From: Bacteroidota bacterium
Lineage (GTDB): Bacteria; Bacteroidota; Bacteroidia; Cytophagales; Cyclobacteriaceae
Reading direction: 5' to 3'
Assembly (NCBI GenBank): GCA_023417785.1
Contig: JAEZEH010000101.1
Span: forward strand, 1 to 17,493
Length of the DNA: 17,493 nt
Below, piece by piece: positions 17,076-17,493 of the stretch. Made by a program: the position numbers and the translations under genes. The first letter of the stretch is position 1; each line of letters opens with the position of its first letter. The notes beneath the pieces are model-generated. The model ran no database searches and was not told where the DNA came from. It saw only the letters and a list, made by a program, of their open reading frames with translations.

Positions 17076-17493
17076 CACTGACCATCTTTTCCAATGTGTA
17101 TCCAGCTACCGCTTTACCCTGGTCAATGCCTACCTCAGCGTCGAAGCGGTAATGGATACCACCATAAATCCGTGACTCCGCGGCTTCGTCAGCCCATTTT
17201 TCACAGAGTTCTTTCTCGGCCGGAAAAACATACGACAAAATCGTTGCGGCAGCCGCCGAAAAGGTGCTGTGCCCTGATGTATAGCTCGGGAAGTTCGGTG
17301 TACCTACAATGGTTTTGAACCCCGGAATCGTCTGAATCGGTCTGGGGTAGTGGTAATGATACTTCGCATCCCAGCAACTGACCCCGGCATCCATTATGGC
17401 CATGTTCATATACGCCATTGTTCGCGCCGAACGCAAAGGATTCTCTTTGTACTTTATGATGAAGTCCTTTGCAAACTTATTCCAATGCCCGGG
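17062..17493 (-). CDS. Vanadium-dependent haloperoxidase / PAP2-fold enzyme, C-terminal part (5' end outside window)
   Basis: The frame is open from the window edge to the stop at 17062 and gives 143 residues, roughly the last third of the family length. All three PAP2/vanadate-site motifs are visible: K44-x6-R51-P (KYHYHYPRP), PSYTSGHS with Ser73-Gly74-His75, and SRIYGGIHYRFD with Arg108 and His114. In haloperoxidases these residues bind vanadate, with the last histidine coordinating vanadium; in PAP2 phosphatases the same site binds phosphate. The segment PGHWNKFAKDF near the left of the fragment is typical of the bacterial haloperoxidase-like branch. Halogenating or phosphatase activity cannot be told from the sequence alone. 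The missing N-terminus would show whether it has a signal peptide. It overlaps the following TonB receptor gene by 14 bases, so the two products probably act in one periplasmic or surface process. Confidence 0.88.
   Translation of the reverse strand, partial: PGHWNKFAKDFIIKYKENPLRSARTMAYMNMAIMDAGVSCWDAKYHYHYPRPIQTIPGFKTIVGTPNFPSYTSGHSTFSAAAATILSYVFPAEKELCEKWADEAAESRIYGGIHYRFDAEVGIDQGKAVAGYTLEKMVSDGAD

Noticed and set aside
1..17493. Mobile elements, CRISPR arrays, tRNA or rRNA genes, horizontal-transfer borders
   Set aside because: No transposase or integrase-like protein, no regularly spaced repeats, no cloverleaf or rRNA-like sequence, and no abrupt change of composition was seen by eye.

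Overview
The window looks like chromosomal DNA of a Bacteroidota bacterium, most likely from Cytophagales or a related free-living lineage. This rests on SusC/SusD/SusE-type genes, a hybrid two-component regulator, a type IX secretion sorting domain, many short lipoprotein signal peptides, and start sites mostly without a Shine-Dalgarno sequence. The lineage is inferred from protein character only. Every convincing gene lies on the minus strand, so transcription runs from high to low coordinates. Base composition is mixed (roughly half G+C by eye), and I see no insertion sequence, tRNA, rRNA, CRISPR array or phage gene.

Right edge (17493 to 14874): the C-terminal part of a vanadium-dependent haloperoxidase / PAP2-fold enzyme overlaps the start of a FecA-like TonB-dependent outer-membrane receptor. 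The two are probably co-transcribed and translationally coupled. A 140-base gap (14734-14873) with no clear signal follows.

Middle (14733 to 8157): a very large one-chain hybrid two-component regulator (periplasmic propeller sensor, histidine kinase, receiver, AraC-type DNA-binding domain) is followed, after 126 bases, by a small lipoprotein gene. Next comes a secreted ELWxxDGT-repeat protein with an Ig-like domain and a type IX sorting tail. The last two genes probably form an operon. Their function is unknown.

Left (8065 to 1): an alpha-glucan (starch/maltodextrin) utilisation locus. A SusR-like membrane-spanning transcription regulator is followed by susC (outer-membrane transporter), susD (surface glycan-binding lipoprotein), a susE-like starch-binding lipoprotein and the first third or so of a GH13 alpha-amylase-family lipoprotein that runs off the window. 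The expected scheme is that the GH13 enzyme cuts alpha-glucan, SusD and SusE hold it at the surface, SusC imports the oligosaccharides with TonB energy, and the SusR-like protein senses them and activates the operon.

The least ordinary parts are non-coding. A 12-bp-stem hairpin separates susE from the amylase gene. A near-palindromic 14-mer is shared by the susR and susC upstream regions. A perfect 13-bp palindrome lies in the susC leader. No clearly new multi-gene system is visible; the lipoprotein/ELWxxDGT pair next to an orphan hybrid regulator is the best candidate for undescribed function.
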